Shown in pieces: positions 20,788 through 31,675 of a stretch of 64,000 nucleotides of DNA; position 1 is the first letter of the stretch, and each line of letters begins with the position of its first letter. Source of the stretch: Adiantum capillus-veneris. Its lineage: Eukaryota; Streptophyta; Polypodiopsida; Polypodiales; Pteridaceae. The stretch is from positions 99,437,342 through 99,501,341 of the forward strand of contig CM043953.1 in assembly GCA_014529385.2 (NCBI GenBank), read 5' to 3'. The translations under genes and the position numbers were made by a program. The notes under the pieces are model-generated. The model had not been told where the DNA came from, searched no databases, and saw only the letters and a program-made list of their open reading frames with translations.

Positions 20788-20991
20788 TCACTCGCGTGCC
20801 CTGAACACCCCTGTCATTGCAAACGAAGTTTGCCAATGCTCGGTGTAATGGCAACATCCCATCCGGGTGCCAGTCAAACTACCTCCGCCTGTGGCGTCAG
20901 TCTGTCGGGCGTAATTCCAAATCGAGCCGCCAATTCCAAGTGAAAAGAAGTTGGCCTTGGCTCCTTCAAAATAGCTTTCCTGATCCTTCAC
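20788..20991 (-). pseudogene. Gypsy-1 protease region
   Basis: The segment aligns with Gypsy-2 over VKDQE...FEGAKANFFSLG. The D-S/T-G of retroviral-type aspartic proteases is not present: the position is occupied by F-E-G-A here and F-V-G-G in Gypsy-2. The two copies share the KANF word, so the loss may predate both. Confidence 0.55.
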
Positions 20992-21028
20992 TTTGCCCCA
21001 AAAGCGGCAAAGTTTGTACTTTCATTCA

Positions 21029-22640
21029 TTAGATTCGGGCAGGTCCCACGCCATGTGGTACCAGTTTTGCTTTTCTATCTGCCTTTTCTGCCACGTTTCT
21101 CAACTGCTCTCGAACTCTCAGGCCTGTCGTCGTCTTTATCATTCTGTTCTTTCTGTGCCTTTTGAGGGCACTTCGCGGAGATATGTCCATGTTCCCCGCA
21201 TCCAAAGCACTTCCCCTCTCTGATGAAGCGAGCTCTCTCCTCAGGAGTAAGCTTGGGTCGTGCATCCTTTTTCTCTGGGTTGCTCTTTTTCTTTCTACTT
21301 TCATTCCCACAAGTCTGTTCGGCTCGTTGTGTCATGGCCTCATCTGTGGGGTAGGTCAGACTGCTAGAGTGAATGGCAAAGCCCCGCTTCGCATGACTCA
21401 TCAACTCCTGAATAGAAGCTGACCTCTATTCCAAGCAGTGATCTCGGATCTCTGTAGGTAGACCCAAGGTAAACCGCTCAATCTGTTCTCTGAACGAGAT
21501 CTTCTTGAACGAAGATGCGGGTAGAAAAGAGCTCCAGAATCTTTCACAATAAGCATTGATTGTGTCTTTCTTGGTCATCCGAAGATGGTTCCAAGCGGCT
21601 CGTATATCTTATTCATATTCTTGCGTTAACCAAGAAGAAATAAAAAGCTTCTTAAATTTCAGTCATTTAACTGGCGAAGTCTTGTTTAAAAGAAGCGTGG
21701 ACCACCACGTACGAGCATTTCTCTTAAAAGTAAGAGGCAGCTCTTCAAATCTTGGAGTGCTCTGAATAGCGTCCTCCCGCGAAAGCGATGTCAAACTGCT
21801 GTATAAAAGACAAAGCCTTCGAAGCATCTAAGTATCCTGAAAAAGTATCAAACTTGATCGAGTGGCCACCTTCCTTAAACTCTCGGACTTTCTTGCTTTT
21901 ATCTTCAAGAAAGTCATACTGGTTGGCTTTGTAGAAAAAAATTCTTCTTGTTCGCATAAAAGTTTCCGTCATCGGAATCTGAGCTGTCTGTAGACGAGTC
22001 CTCAGTAGAATTGTCAATCTCTGGGCAAGATTTAGCCTTCTTTGTCTTTCTCTTGCCCTTTCCGAAGCTTTGTTTCTTGCTTCGCTTTTTGCTTTTCCTG
22101 TCTTCTTCGCTCGAGTCTGAAGAGCTAGAAGAACTGTCAGAAGAAGAAGAAGAAGAAGAAGAATTGGTAGGTCTTCAAACTTGACGCGCTTCTTCATTTT
22201 CTTTGCCTTGTCAAATGTCGACCGACGACCCAAATATCCCGGGAAGTCTGTGCCTTTCTTCTGCTTTTTGCCGCGCTTTTTGCCTTTCTTTTGCACCTCG
22301 AAAAGCTGAGCAATCCGTGCATCAACCACCTCTTCTAGTTCCTTCTCTGAATATTCTTTGGGATCAGAAGGTTTCTTGAAAGCAGATTTCGGGGGTGGTG
22401 TAGTGGTTTTCTGCCACTGTGCATGCACTTCCTGAAAAGAAGTCTCGCTCATATATTTTGCCAATTTCGGATCCTTCGCAAAACTGAGCATCATCTTTGT
22501 TGCATCGCCGATCAATTGACGACGCTTCATCTCTCTTTGCTCCGCCTGAGTAGGCCGAGGTGGGCCATACTCTCTGTCTGAATCTTCGTTGTGATCCCAG
22601 CCTGCATCTCCAAATGCAGCGGGAGTCGACTGATCATTGC
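21029..22640 (-). pseudogene. Gypsy-1 gag (capsid plus zinc knuckle)
   Basis: An open stretch (21745-22530) contains an acidic, serine/leucine-rich hinge, then FLEDKSKKVREFKEGGHSIK and FDTFSGYLDASKALSFIQQF of the capsid. Further 3', CFGCGEHGHISAKC (near 21170-21212) is an intact CX2CX4HX4C zinc knuckle. The intervening capsid (about 21430-21745) is frameshifted. Gypsy-2 gives a more continuous version. Confidence 0.8.
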
Positions 22641-22708
22641 CTCAAGCCATAGGTGTCGCGGAAAAAAAATTCGGGGATCGGATTCCCCGTAGAAGAGAAA
22701 TCGGCCGT

Positions 22709-22720
22709 GCTCTGATACCA
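22709..22720 (-). other. Gypsy-1 primer binding site (initiator Met tRNA)
   Basis: TGGTATCAGAGC, in element orientation, lies one base inside the 5' LTR. It complements the 3' end of plant initiator methionine tRNA. Confidence 0.9.
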
Positions 22721-22721
22721 C

Positions 22722-23278
22722 TGTAACAGACTTGGACACTCCAAGTCAAGAATCAATCGCGACAGCACCAAATAACCACTTTAAAACAATTCACAGATCA
22801 CAATAGATTTGCATTGGCCCGGCGTATTTCCGTGCCTAGAGATATTGGCCTCAAAGACTAGTGCCCCTTTCGGTATTTCTTTTTTTATTAATCAGATCAA
22901 AGTACAAGAGAGTGGCTAGGGTTTCACTCTCAGACTCTGCGTCAAGATGCTCTGAGAAGTGAGACCCTCACCACTTATTTAAAGGTACAAGGGATGCCCA
23001 AATGCAGAGCCCCAAAAGTTTTAAATCAAAAGCAATTGCTCTCTCTCACAGAGAGTCAAAACTTGAAAGCAAAAGCATTCTCTCTCTTTCTCATATTGTA
23101 GAGAAAAAGAAAAATTTGCATCGCTCATCATTTTCAAAAAAAAATAAATAATAATAATAGCCTCTGCGATTTCCGGAAATTAGGGTTTTTGGCAAAAATT
23201 AGGGTTTGCAGGAATTTTAGGGTTTTTGGCAGAAATTAGGGTTTCTGCTGTCCGTAGCCACGTCATCACTTTGTGACA
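22722..23278 (-). repeat. Gypsy-1 5' LTR
   Basis: It is the near-identical partner of the 16874-17428 LTR; differences are scattered substitutions and short indels in (CT)n and A-rich runs. Low divergence implies a fairly recent insertion. Confidence 0.9.
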
Positions 23279-23645
23279 TAATACATGACTCTAGAGAATG
23301 GTCCAAAGCCCTCTGTGAACAAGCAACGAAAGCGGCCTCATATCTCGTAGTAGACGGGGTAGTGGCATGTGTAGTGCAACTCTGTCTCAGGCTCGATGTC
23401 ACACAGGGGGCATGTCCTGGCCTCTGCTCGTACTCCGCTGTATCTCCCAGTCTCGATCCGCAGCTGGTGTGAGGATGTGTGTATCTGGCCAATAGCACAT
23501 CGTATCCCATGAGACAAGTGGGTGTCCATGTATCTGGGCCTCGTCATAAAACCATCCTCCGTAAGCTGGAGGAGATGCTCTCTGTAGAAAGCCATCTTCG
23601 TGCCTAGCTCCTGTGCTTGTTGTATCCATGTCCTCTTGGTGTCTA

Positions 23646-23648
<3 letters not shown>

Positions 23649-23697
<49 letters not shown>
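23649..23697 (-). repeat. (GA)n = (CT)n target tract between B-b and B-c
   Basis: An uninterrupted tract of about 49 bp has the 5'-truncated end of B-b on its left and the 3' end of B-c on its right. Confidence 0.9.
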
Positions 23698-23699
<2 letters not shown>

Positions 23700-24655
23700 G
23701 AAATATTAACGTCTTCAAAAGGCCAAATGATCTATGAGACCAAGCCGTTACAACATAGTGAATCTCATACCATGTCCGGAATCAAAAAGAACTGAAACAA
23801 AATACAATGTGTAGTACAATGAAACAAGGGGGGAAGATATGGTGGAGATCCATCCTCATCTGCACTCTGGACGTTGAGAGAGTATGGCTCGAATCCTCTG
23901 CTGTAGTCTCCGTCGATGTTGTGTAGCTCCTCTCCTCAATCGCGGGCATCTAGATCTCCCTAGCTCCAATGCTCGGTCTATGAGAATGCCAATAGCGGTA
24001 GTATGAGTGCAGGCAGAGCTCTGCAATGGTGTCTGCTCCTCTAGTTGCTCCTCTGGGGGTCCTATATCTAGTGTAAAGAAATCTGTAATCTCTCTCTGGA
24101 ACCGTCTCTCTCCAGCTCTCCTCAGCAAAGTGTCTCTGTGTCTGTGTAACTCAAGTAGATACAGTCCAAGACATCTCTGATCCTCATAGCTCATGAGGAT
24201 CTGAATAGAGAATGAAAACGGCCTCGTATCTCATAGTACACTATGCAATGACATATGTAATGTAACTCTGTCTCTGGCTCTAGATGACATAAGCGGCCTA
24301 TCCTGCTATCTGCTGGTATCTCTCTGAATCTGCCAGTCACAATCTCGAGCTGATGTGAGGATGTACGTATCTGGCCAATGGCACAATGCAAGCCATGAGA
24401 AAGATGTGTGTCCATATAGCTAGGTCGAATCACAAACCCATCCCCTGTGAGATGGAGAAGATGCTCTCTATAGAAAGCCATCTTCGTGCCCAACTCTTGT
24501 ACCGGCTCTATAAATGTCCTCCTCGTGTCCAACTGGATCAGATCCTGACAAATGACTCTAGTAATCTCCACCCGTGTCAGAGACATCAAGGGTGCTTGTA
24601 GAGAGTACTGAAAAGGAGGCAGCCTGTCCATGGTGAAGCCATGTGTCTGAAACCA
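23698..24655 (-). mobile_element. TC-LINE copy B-c (5'-truncated)
   Basis: It has a 3' UTR with a slightly different sequence from B-b and a degraded hairpin (AGATCATTTGGCCT). It carries the C-terminal part of ORF2 in two frames (23856-24194 and 24191-24787, the latter partly extending through the tail of B-d). Its protein resembles B-f (ITDFFTLDI). The 5' end abuts the GA tract at 24656. Confidence 0.8.
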
Positions 24656-24680
24656 TGAGAGAGAGAGAGAGAAAGAGATG
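24656..24680 (-). repeat. Short (GA)n tract between B-c and B-d
   Basis: The tract reads GAGAGA... with one AAA interruption, flanked on both sides by TC-LINE sequence in the same orientation. Confidence 0.8.
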
Positions 24681-27600
24681 AAATGAAATGTTATATTAAC
24701 GTCTTCAAAAGGCCAAAGTGACCTATGAGACCAGAAAGATACAATGTGGTGGATCTGATACAGAGTCAGAGTAACAAAAAATGACAAAACAAAATACTAT
24801 AGAATCCTAATCCACTAGGTGTGAGCTAAGCAGCTATGTCGGATGGGTAAATCACAAAAGATCCAGCATCGGTCGCTGGCGGATCTCATCAATTCATGGT
24901 CAATAGCCTGACCGGGCGTTGTGCATGTCGGGCCAAACTGACCTGAATCCTCTGATGCAGCCTCTGTCGATGATGTGTAGTCCTCCGCAGTCGTGGGCGT
25001 CTGGATCTCCCTAGCTCGGTCGCTCGGTCAATCAGTGTGCCTCTGGTGTGAGGCGACGAGCTCTCCTGTGGTAGTAGCTCCTCTCGGTGCCCAGTGTCTG
25101 CTCTATAGAAGTCTGTGATCCTTCTCTGAGACAGCCTAGCCACTCCCCTCATCAAGCTCTCTCTGTGTCTGCGCAGCTCGAGCAAAAACAGACCCAAGCA
25201 TCTTTGATCCTCGTATCGCATGACTCTGGAGAGTGGTCCGAAGCCCTCTCTGAACAAGCAGTGGAAGCGGCCACGTATCTCATAGTAGACGGGGCAGTGG
25301 CATGTGTAGTGCAACTCTGTCTCACGCTCCATGTCACACAGGAGGCATGTCCTGGCCTGTGTCAATACTCCACTATATCTCCCAGTCTCGATCCGCAGCT
25401 GGTGTGAAGATGTGCGTATCTAGCCAATAGCACATTGTATCCCATGCGACAAGTGGGTTTCCATGTATCTGGGCCTCGTCACAAAACCATCCTCTGTAAG
25501 CTGGAGAAGATGCTCTCTGTAGAAAGCCATCTTCGTGCCCAACTCCTGTGATGGTTGTATCCATGTCCTCCTGGTGTCTAGCTGAGTCAGGTCCTGGCGG
25601 ATGAGCCTGGTGTTCTCGGACTGTGTAGAGAGGGTGCATCCAGTGAGTACTGGAAGGGGGGCGATCTGTCTATGTTGAACCCATGCGCCTGGAACCATGA
25701 CGTCATCTCCCCATACCAGCATGCTATATCTCCCTGCATGGCTAACTATCGAGAGGACTCAGGCATATCTGTCTCTGTAAAATTCCCACATGCGGTGTAT
25801 GAAGGAGACGGATCTGGTGAGCGCCTCCACCGCTAGTGGGGGGGCAGCTAGCTCTGCCCGGATAATGGCACATGGCACCGAAGTCTTGCCTCTAATGAGC
25901 CGCGTGATCATAGAGACTAGTGGCTTCTCCATGTTCCCCCATCCATCAGTGCGACCTATCCTCCCGTGACCAATGAAGGTCCCCAAATCTCAGCTCCATA
26001 AAGTAATGCAGAAGCCACCAAAGTGTCAAACATCCAGAGCTTCGTCCGAGACTCCTAAAACTGAACATGAGAACACATCCTCTCCAATCTACCCAATGCT
26101 GCATGGGCTCCGGTCAGTCTAGTCTCTGTTGCTCTCCTCAATAAAAATGCAGGTCCACTAAAAACAACTCCAAGGTAAGTGTAAGCATCAATATACTCCA
26201 CTGTCTCCTGGCCATATGTGAATGAGGGCGCTCACCTCCTGATCCACTGTGGGGTGGTATTAAATACCATGACCTTGGTTTTACCAAGGTTGACGGACAA
26301 TCCACTTTCATGGGCGAACCTATGCAAAGCATCCAAGTGATGTTGCATCCCCTCCAGAGAGTAGGAGATCAACACAATATCAGCAGCATATAACAATAGT
26401 GGAATCCATGTCCCTACCAGCTGTGCACCTCTATCACCATCTCTCTCAATGTCGTCAGAAACCTCATCCACATACATACCAAATAGAGTAGGAGAGAGCG
26501 GGCAACCCTCCTTCACCCCAATAAAGAAGTGAAGTGCTATAGATAGGCCCTCTGAGGTGCGTACATGCCCCACTACTGACCTGTATAATGCCATGACTCC
26601 CCAAATGAGCTCTATGGGTACTCCCATCTCCTGTAATCTGCGCATCAATCTAGCTCTAGGTACTGTGTCAAATGCTTTGCGGAAGTCCACAAGCTACAAT
26701 AGATCCGTCTCCGATGTGATCCGCCCTCCTCAATGATGGCTCTGAGTGTCAAGATATGGTCAAGAGTAGAAAAACCTCTCCTGAACCCTGCCTGCCCGGC
26801 TGCACATATCTTCTCTCTCTGTGCCCATCTGCTCAGCTGCTGCTCAAGAATGGATGCATACCGTGCCAATGTGTGTCCGATCATGATAGTGCGATAATTC
26901 CCAGGCTCCATAGGGTCTCTTGACTTGAAGATAGCTACAATAGTAGATAGGCTCCAAGTATCAGGCAAGCCCTCACACATGGCACGGTTAAACATACCTG
27001 CTAGAAGCTCTACTAGTAGATCTCTGGCATGAATGAAGTGCTCAGCCACTAAGCCATCATGATCATATGCTGTCCCAGTCCCTCATCCTATCAATGGCCT
27101 TCCTCACCATCTCAGCAGTGAAAAAAGCACATGTGTGGGGACATGGATCGGGGGGGGGGGGGGGGGGGGGGTCGGGAAGGGGCGGTTGTCGAGGAACTGT
27201 GTATAGAGATGACGCGTACTCGCCCCAGGCCTCTGTAGAGGTAATGGCAAGGGGGGGGGGGGGGGGCTCATGAAAGAGCCGCCACGCGTAAGAATAGCTA
27301 GTATAGGTCCTGATCTAGGTGAGCCAGAAATGCCCTCTTCTTCCGCCGCACTAGGCGCCGGAAGTCAATCTGTGACTGTCTGTGAGTGATGTCCCCCAAA
27401 AGCACCTCCCTCTGAAGTCTAGCTCTAGTCTCGCGGCATTCCTCATCATACCAGCTGTTCAAGGGCATGCTCTCAAAACGGTGTCTCTACTCAGGCTGGG
27501 TGTGTGGGTATGCCTCTGCTGCTGCATCATGTAATGTCTGTGTCAGTATAGTAGTCAGGCCCGTCTCTGCAACATCCAGCTCTCTCAGCATCTCCTCTGA

Positions 27601-28475
27601 AGTATCAAAAAAAATTGTCTGATGATGGGCAATCCTAGCATTGAAGTCCCCTATAATGATGATGTCACCATCTCTAGAGAACTCCCAGATGTCATCATCC
27701 AAAATAGGATAGGGGGACTCTCCTCTGGGTGGTGCATACATTGACGTACTCGGGTGAAAGTAGCAAATAGCAATGTAAAGTTATCTGTCTGTCTCTGCTC
27801 TCAGTCTCACCCACGTGTACCTAGCTTGCTCATCCCTACGAGCTATATGTATCAATGGTTGCAACTCTTCCCTGAATAACACTACCACTCCTCCTGAGCC
27901 CCGCCCTCTGTGCTCTGCTCGTGTCTCCTGTCTACAGGCGGCGGTCTCCCATCTGTATTCACTAATGTGAGGCGTAGTCTGCCTAGGGGCCTGATGTGTC
28001 TCAGAGTAGAAGATAATGTCTCTCCCACTAAAACTTTCCTCAAAAGCACCCACATCAAGACACACAGATCCATTACAATTCCAGGTAGCAACTTTGAGTG
28101 TGGTCCCATAGGTCTCACACTGTCATGTGAAGCGTGGTTCCATTATCACCACTCTTCCATCTCGGTAAAAAGAAATCTTACCTTTTTCCCTTGCCGCTCT
28201 AATCTCTGGCATTACCTCCTGCATATGAGCGATCTGTGAGAGGATAAGATCATCCCCGAGAAAGATGCCCGTTGTCTTCAGAGTTGGTCTCTTCTTCAAA
28301 AAGTCCTTCGCTTCCATGGAGGAAAAACGAAGGATGAGTGCCCTTTCCTACGAGGTTTCCCCCTTGCTCCTATTTTTCTTGTTGCCCACTCTCCATGCTC
28401 TTGAGTGCATCGGCTCATTACACCCCATCAAAGCCATGAGTTCTTTTACCTCTTCGTCCACATTGATACTCATGG
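24681..28475 (-). mobile_element. TC-LINE copy B-d, truncated within ORF1
   Basis: Minus-strand order from the right: the end of ORF1 (28123-28475, KRPTLKTTGIFLGDDLILSQ), an ORF1 stop TGA (28123-28125), then ORF2. The ORF2 endonuclease piece (27487-28100) has WNCNG, GDFNARI and YSETHQ. The RT pieces (26138-27049) include GVKEGCPLSPTLFG. The C-terminus is at 24889-25986. The RT motif reads YAAD instead of YADD, so the copy is catalytically dead, and many frameshifts confirm this. A poly-G run of 22 at 27150-27171 and another of 16 at 27251-27266 lie in the linker. The 5' end abuts the 67-bp tandem repeats, not a CT tract. Confidence 0.85.
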
Positions 28476-28860
28476 TTCGGGCTTTCCTTGAGGAGTATTG
28501 AAGGAAGAATTGATGCTTGATAAGGTTTGAATATACTCATGGCCCGGACCTCAATGGTTATTTGCAGGGGGGAGTATGGAATGATTGAATATTGGTGTTT
28601 TTACTCATGGCCCAAACCCTTGTGGTTATTTGCGGGGGGAGTATTGAATGATTGAATAATGGTATTTTTACTCATGGCCCCGACCTAGATGGTTATTTAC
28701 CGGGGGGGCGGGGGGGGGGGTGTATTGATATAATCTGAGTAGTGTTTACTCTCGGAACCTCCAAGCGATGCAGGTTGCTGTCTGGGGAGCGTTTGGTTAT
28801 AAAAGCCTCTAAATCTCATGGCCCGGACCTCTTAAGCTTATTTGCAAGAGGAGTGATGAA
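28467..28860 (+). repeat. Tandem repeats of about 67 bp containing a PPT-like word
   Basis: Units start TACTCATGG at 28467, 28534, 28602 and 28669 (67, 68 and 67 bp apart), with a further partial unit at about 28817. Each reads TACTCATGGCCC.GACCT..., TGGTTATTTGC and a G-run, then GAGTATTGAATGATTGAATA. The last unit ends CAAGAGGAG immediately before TGATGAAG, the apparent start of an LTR. Each unit therefore looks like a repeated polypurine-tract segment of a retrotransposon 3' end. Confidence 0.7.
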
Positions 28861-29306
28861 GTCTCGTCGAGTGGCCCAATGATTAAAGAGATGACGTGGC
28901 AGTTGTACGAACGCCTGCGTTTCCGTTGACTCCTAGCGTGGCAACTGCGCATTTCCACAAATTGCGTTGGCTTTTGGGACCACATGCTTTTGGATATGAT
29001 GTTTTTATGTAAAATCCTTTTGGCAGGCCAAGGGCTTTGAAATTTGTGCTAAGGGCTCACTTTCTGGCATCCTACCGTGTGGAGGTGCAGAGGAGTGCTA
29101 CCAAAGTTCTACCATTTTGAATCAATATAAAAAATATCGAAAGGGGCACCATCGTTTGAGGCCAGCGCTCTCTTGGGGATGGAACTCCGCCACTCTGTCT
29201 CATGTGCAGTGTCTCTCTTTCAGTTCAGCTATTTTGAAGCGTCTAAAGTCTAATCAGTCTGTTCTTTTTCCGTTGGCACATTGTGTCCTCCCGCTACATT
29301 CGGTTC
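28850..29306 (+). mobile_element. Gypsy LTR remnant (plus strand)
   Basis: It begins TGATGAAGTCTCGTCGAGTG. It then follows the LTR at 5132 over GATGACGTGGCA..TGTACG, CGTTGACT, GGGGCACCATCGTTTGAGGC and GGAACTCCGCCACT. The right end is lost at the join to a LINE fragment at about 29307. Confidence 0.6.
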
Positions 29307-29520
29307 TAGGAACCCCGAACAAAGCTCTGGCTCTTTGATACCTTGGTTGCTTCAGCTATGCTCTATGGGGTTTAAGTTTTTGGACCCTCTAAGGGTTAAG
29401 ATGGGTGGGGAGGTATGGACAGGCCCTTGGTATCTATTATCTCTCGACTGATTAGAGCCAAGTCCGTATCACACGAGAGCATTAGAGGGCAGTTAGCAGC
29501 CCCCCTATGGAGAAAGACAT
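29307..29520 (+). pseudogene. TC-LINE ORF2 fragment (plus strand)
   Basis: The plus strand reads TKLWLFDTLVASAMLYGV, then (after a stop) FGPS, GMDRPLVSIISRLIRAK and IRGQLAAPL. This matches the post-RT region of family B ORF2. It is the only family B piece on this strand and has no CT tract next to it. It is probably a rearranged remnant. Confidence 0.75.
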
Positions 29521-30168
29521 TGGAAGCCTACACTTCACATCACTGATTAGGTCAACAGATGCCCTCTCCCAAGTCCATAAATGAAGCCTAAGGTACACTT
29601 TGTATCCAATCTCACATCCTCTCATTAGCCATCACTCTACCCTACTTTGTATCCACCATTTGCATATTAATTTTTCATTAATCTAACCATGTTTTTCTAC
29701 TTGTATAGGTGTCAACTTCTCTCCCTAATCTCTCTTGTAATTAACGTACTAATCACACTATGAATGGCTCACTAAGGTTTCCGCCATAACGCCATCCCAT
29801 TTCATTCATGACTCGATGCCAAGCTGTACTAGCTTTATGCTTGGATACTATGGCACCTTGTGCCTTAATTTCTTGTGCTTGCCACCTATTGCCTGGGTTC
29901 TTGCAGCGAGCCTAGGTGAATTTGGGAATCATTAATCCAGTCATTATTTTTGCAAAAGCAAGACCTAATCCAAATGTAAGCCTTCGTAAATCTCACATCC
30001 AAGTGAAAATATAAACATCAAAGAAGCACGAGTAAGTCAGCTGAAACAAAGCATGGGAGACTTTGTTTGACACAGATGATCTTCACACCCCCACGAATAG
30101 TGAAAACAAAAACCCACAAAAACAAATAACCATGATTTGATTGAAATATGGGATAGCGAGAAACTAAC
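29521..30168. other. Intron sequence between LINE fragment and exon 3
   Basis: AT-rich host intron; no ORF or repeat family is recognised. Confidence 0.45.
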
Positions 30169-30243
30169 TGTTAAAATTTGAAATGCAAGGCGACCTCTTC
30201 CAAGAGGATTCTGCAAAAGAATCAACATGCGCGCTAAGACCTC
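30169..30243 (-). CDS. SGR6: SGR6-like gene, exon 3
   Basis: Twenty-five codons, EVLARMLILLQNPLGRGRLA then FQILT, form a HEAT-type helix pair. The acceptor is AATTGCAG; the donor is GTTAGT, a weaker but acceptable plant donor. The preceding exon ends PKPE, so the join reads PEEVLARM, as in the family (PEELFARL type). The following intron is about 14.5 kb and contains Gypsy-1 and the first TC-LINE chain. Confidence 0.78.
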
Positions 30244-30334
30244 CTGCAATTTTTAAAAAAGACGAATATCATATTGCCTCACACTCAAAAATCAACTGTA
30301 AAAATGGGGGGAAAAACCACTTCGGAAAACCAAC

Positions 30335-30433
30335 CTCTGGTTTAGGTACATCCACAGGAAGGGAAGAATATGCTTCCAAGCTAGAGCAATTTGCTTCCCT
30401 TCTTCTAGCAATTTCAGATAAACATCTGCAGAT
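30335..30433 (-). CDS. SGR6: SGR6-like gene, exon 2
   Basis: Thirty-three codons begin ICRCLSEIARRR and end PVDVPKPE. The acceptor is TTCAAACAG and the donor is GTTGGT; phase is 0 at both ends. The ICRCLSEI block matches the VCRCISEL motif that follows the VLWP exon in plant homologues. The exon is separated from exon 3 by a 91-bp intron, so these two have stayed together between large transposon-filled introns. Confidence 0.8.
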
Positions 30434-31264
30434 CTGTTTGAATCAGACAAGAACAATCTTATCACATGCAAAGTTCAATGAGCCTCTTCCTTCCATAAAA
30501 GTACTTATCAACATCGTAAAATTTATCAGAGCTTTGTAGAACAGACCCTGACGAGCTTTCAAGCTCAGTGCCATGTATATAGATGTGTGTGGGCATGTGT
30601 GTGTATGTGTCACACGGCTGCCTATGTTCGAGACACGAACCTATCAATACGTTATGTTCATCCCATGACAATACTCATGTTACCATTCAAGCTCATACAC
30701 CAGGCGACAATATGTACAGTCCCTGACAATACATATTGTCACACAATGTGAAACATTAGGTGATCATTGTGGTGGAATATTGGAAAACGGAGTAATTTTT
30801 TCTGTTGTCTGAATGTTATTACTTGAAGCAAGTACATTATAAATTCACTCTGAATGCTGCTCATCTGAAATACTTTGTTCATTGGTATTGCAGGACTTAA
30901 AATCGACCGATCTGAACACCAGAGTAAAGGGAGCGCAGGCCTACATCTGCCACTCCCAGCCCCCCCCAGTTGGGTCTCCCTTTATAAATAATACTCTGGG
31001 TACAAAGTAATTGTGTGGTAAAAGTGATGTTCTCAATTGAATGTACACAACACTACGGGAATCTCAAGCTTCGCCCCTGAGAATGGTCCAAAATCTAAAA
31101 TTTACTGTTTAAGGCGAGCATTGGGGATTCCATCATGGAGCCCAAAAGATGGTCCTCCAAAATCTAAAAGCAGAGAAATATGAGGGCTCAAAAAAGCAAG
31201 GTTAAAAGCAAACCAAAGAGAGAGAAACTTTTTATCCTAGAAAATCTCTCTCAATTGAGAAAAT

Positions 31265-31267
<3 letters not shown>
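30434..31267. other. Intron sequence between exon 2 and second TC-LINE chain
   Basis: It includes a GTGTGTGGGCATGTGTGTGTATGTGTC run near 30583-30610. No coding or element sequence is recognised. Confidence 0.45.

Positions 31268-31315
<48 letters not shown>
31268..31315 (-). repeat. (GA)n = (CT)n tract at the left end of TC-LINE chain 2
   Basis: The tract has unique host sequence on its left and the 3' tail of TC-LINE A3 on its right, so it marks the outer edge of the chain. Confidence 0.9.
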
Positions 31316-31320
<5 letters not shown>

Positions 31321-31654
31321 AAAGAAAGAAAGAAAGATTTTTAACGTCTATGTCAGGCCGAAATCGGCCTATGAGACAAATCAAATGTACATGGTGTGTA
31401 TGTCATCCGTCTATCGGAAAGACAAATGAAACAAAACTGATACAAAACTGAACTGAATGTAGGTAGTGGAGTATCTGAGGAGGGATGGAGCTCTATCTCT
31501 AGGGGTATATGCATGTCTATATGCTCAAGGTAGTACAATCATGAGAATGCATCAAGCTATCTAGCTCCATCCTGTACTAATGGGGGGATGTAAGATGTGG
31601 TACATGGGCGGGGCTGGTGCCAAGGCTACCCGGATGAAAGCTGTCGGTTCGGCC
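31316..31654 (-). mobile_element. TC-LINE copy A3, 5'-truncated family A copy
   Basis: It is nearly identical to A1 from about 14480 to 14820: end of ORF2, the 3' UTR, the hairpin AGGCCGATTTCGGCCT (31355-31370 on the minus strand) and the (TTTC)n tail. Its 5' end joins directly to the GTTATATTAACGTCTTC end of a family B copy, with no CT tract between. Confidence 0.9.
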
Positions 31655-31675
31655 GTTATATTAACGTCTTCAAAA

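Larger units (their letters stand above)
16874..23278 (-). mobile_element. Gypsy-1: chromodomain Ty3/gypsy retrotransposon (6405 bp)
   Basis: LTRs of 555 and 557 bp (16874-17428; 22722-23278) begin TG and end CA and are very similar. A PBS and a PPT sit inside them in the right places for a minus-strand element. The 5-bp target duplication is TACTA (16869-16873) against TAATA (23279-23283), one mismatch. Gag, protease, RT, RNase H, integrase and chromodomain sequence can all be followed, but with many frameshifts and stops. It inserted into TC-LINE B-b after that copy had landed. Confidence 0.92.
16312..23648 (-). mobile_element. TC-LINE copy B-b, 5'-truncated, split by Gypsy-1
   Basis: The 3' UTR (16312-16500) and the C-terminal end of ORF2 (16502-16868) continue, after the Gypsy-1 insertion, at 23284-23648. 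Restoring the target site joins the LINE at GATCCTCGTA/CATGACTC, as in other family B copies. The 3'-terminal hairpin is deleted here: CATAGGCCTTGTGAAGACG. The 5' end is a truncation that abuts the (CT)n at 23649-23697. Confidence 0.85.

Noticed and set aside
28861-28895. tRNA-like string GTCGAGTGGCCCAATGATTAAAGAG
   Set aside because: It aligns with the LTR at about 5245, and no B box follows at the proper distance.
31597-31675. Start of the 341-codon plus-strand ORF as a real N-terminus
   Set aside because: These codons are antisense TC-LINE A3 and B-e sequence; the L1 fragment begins only at about 31676.
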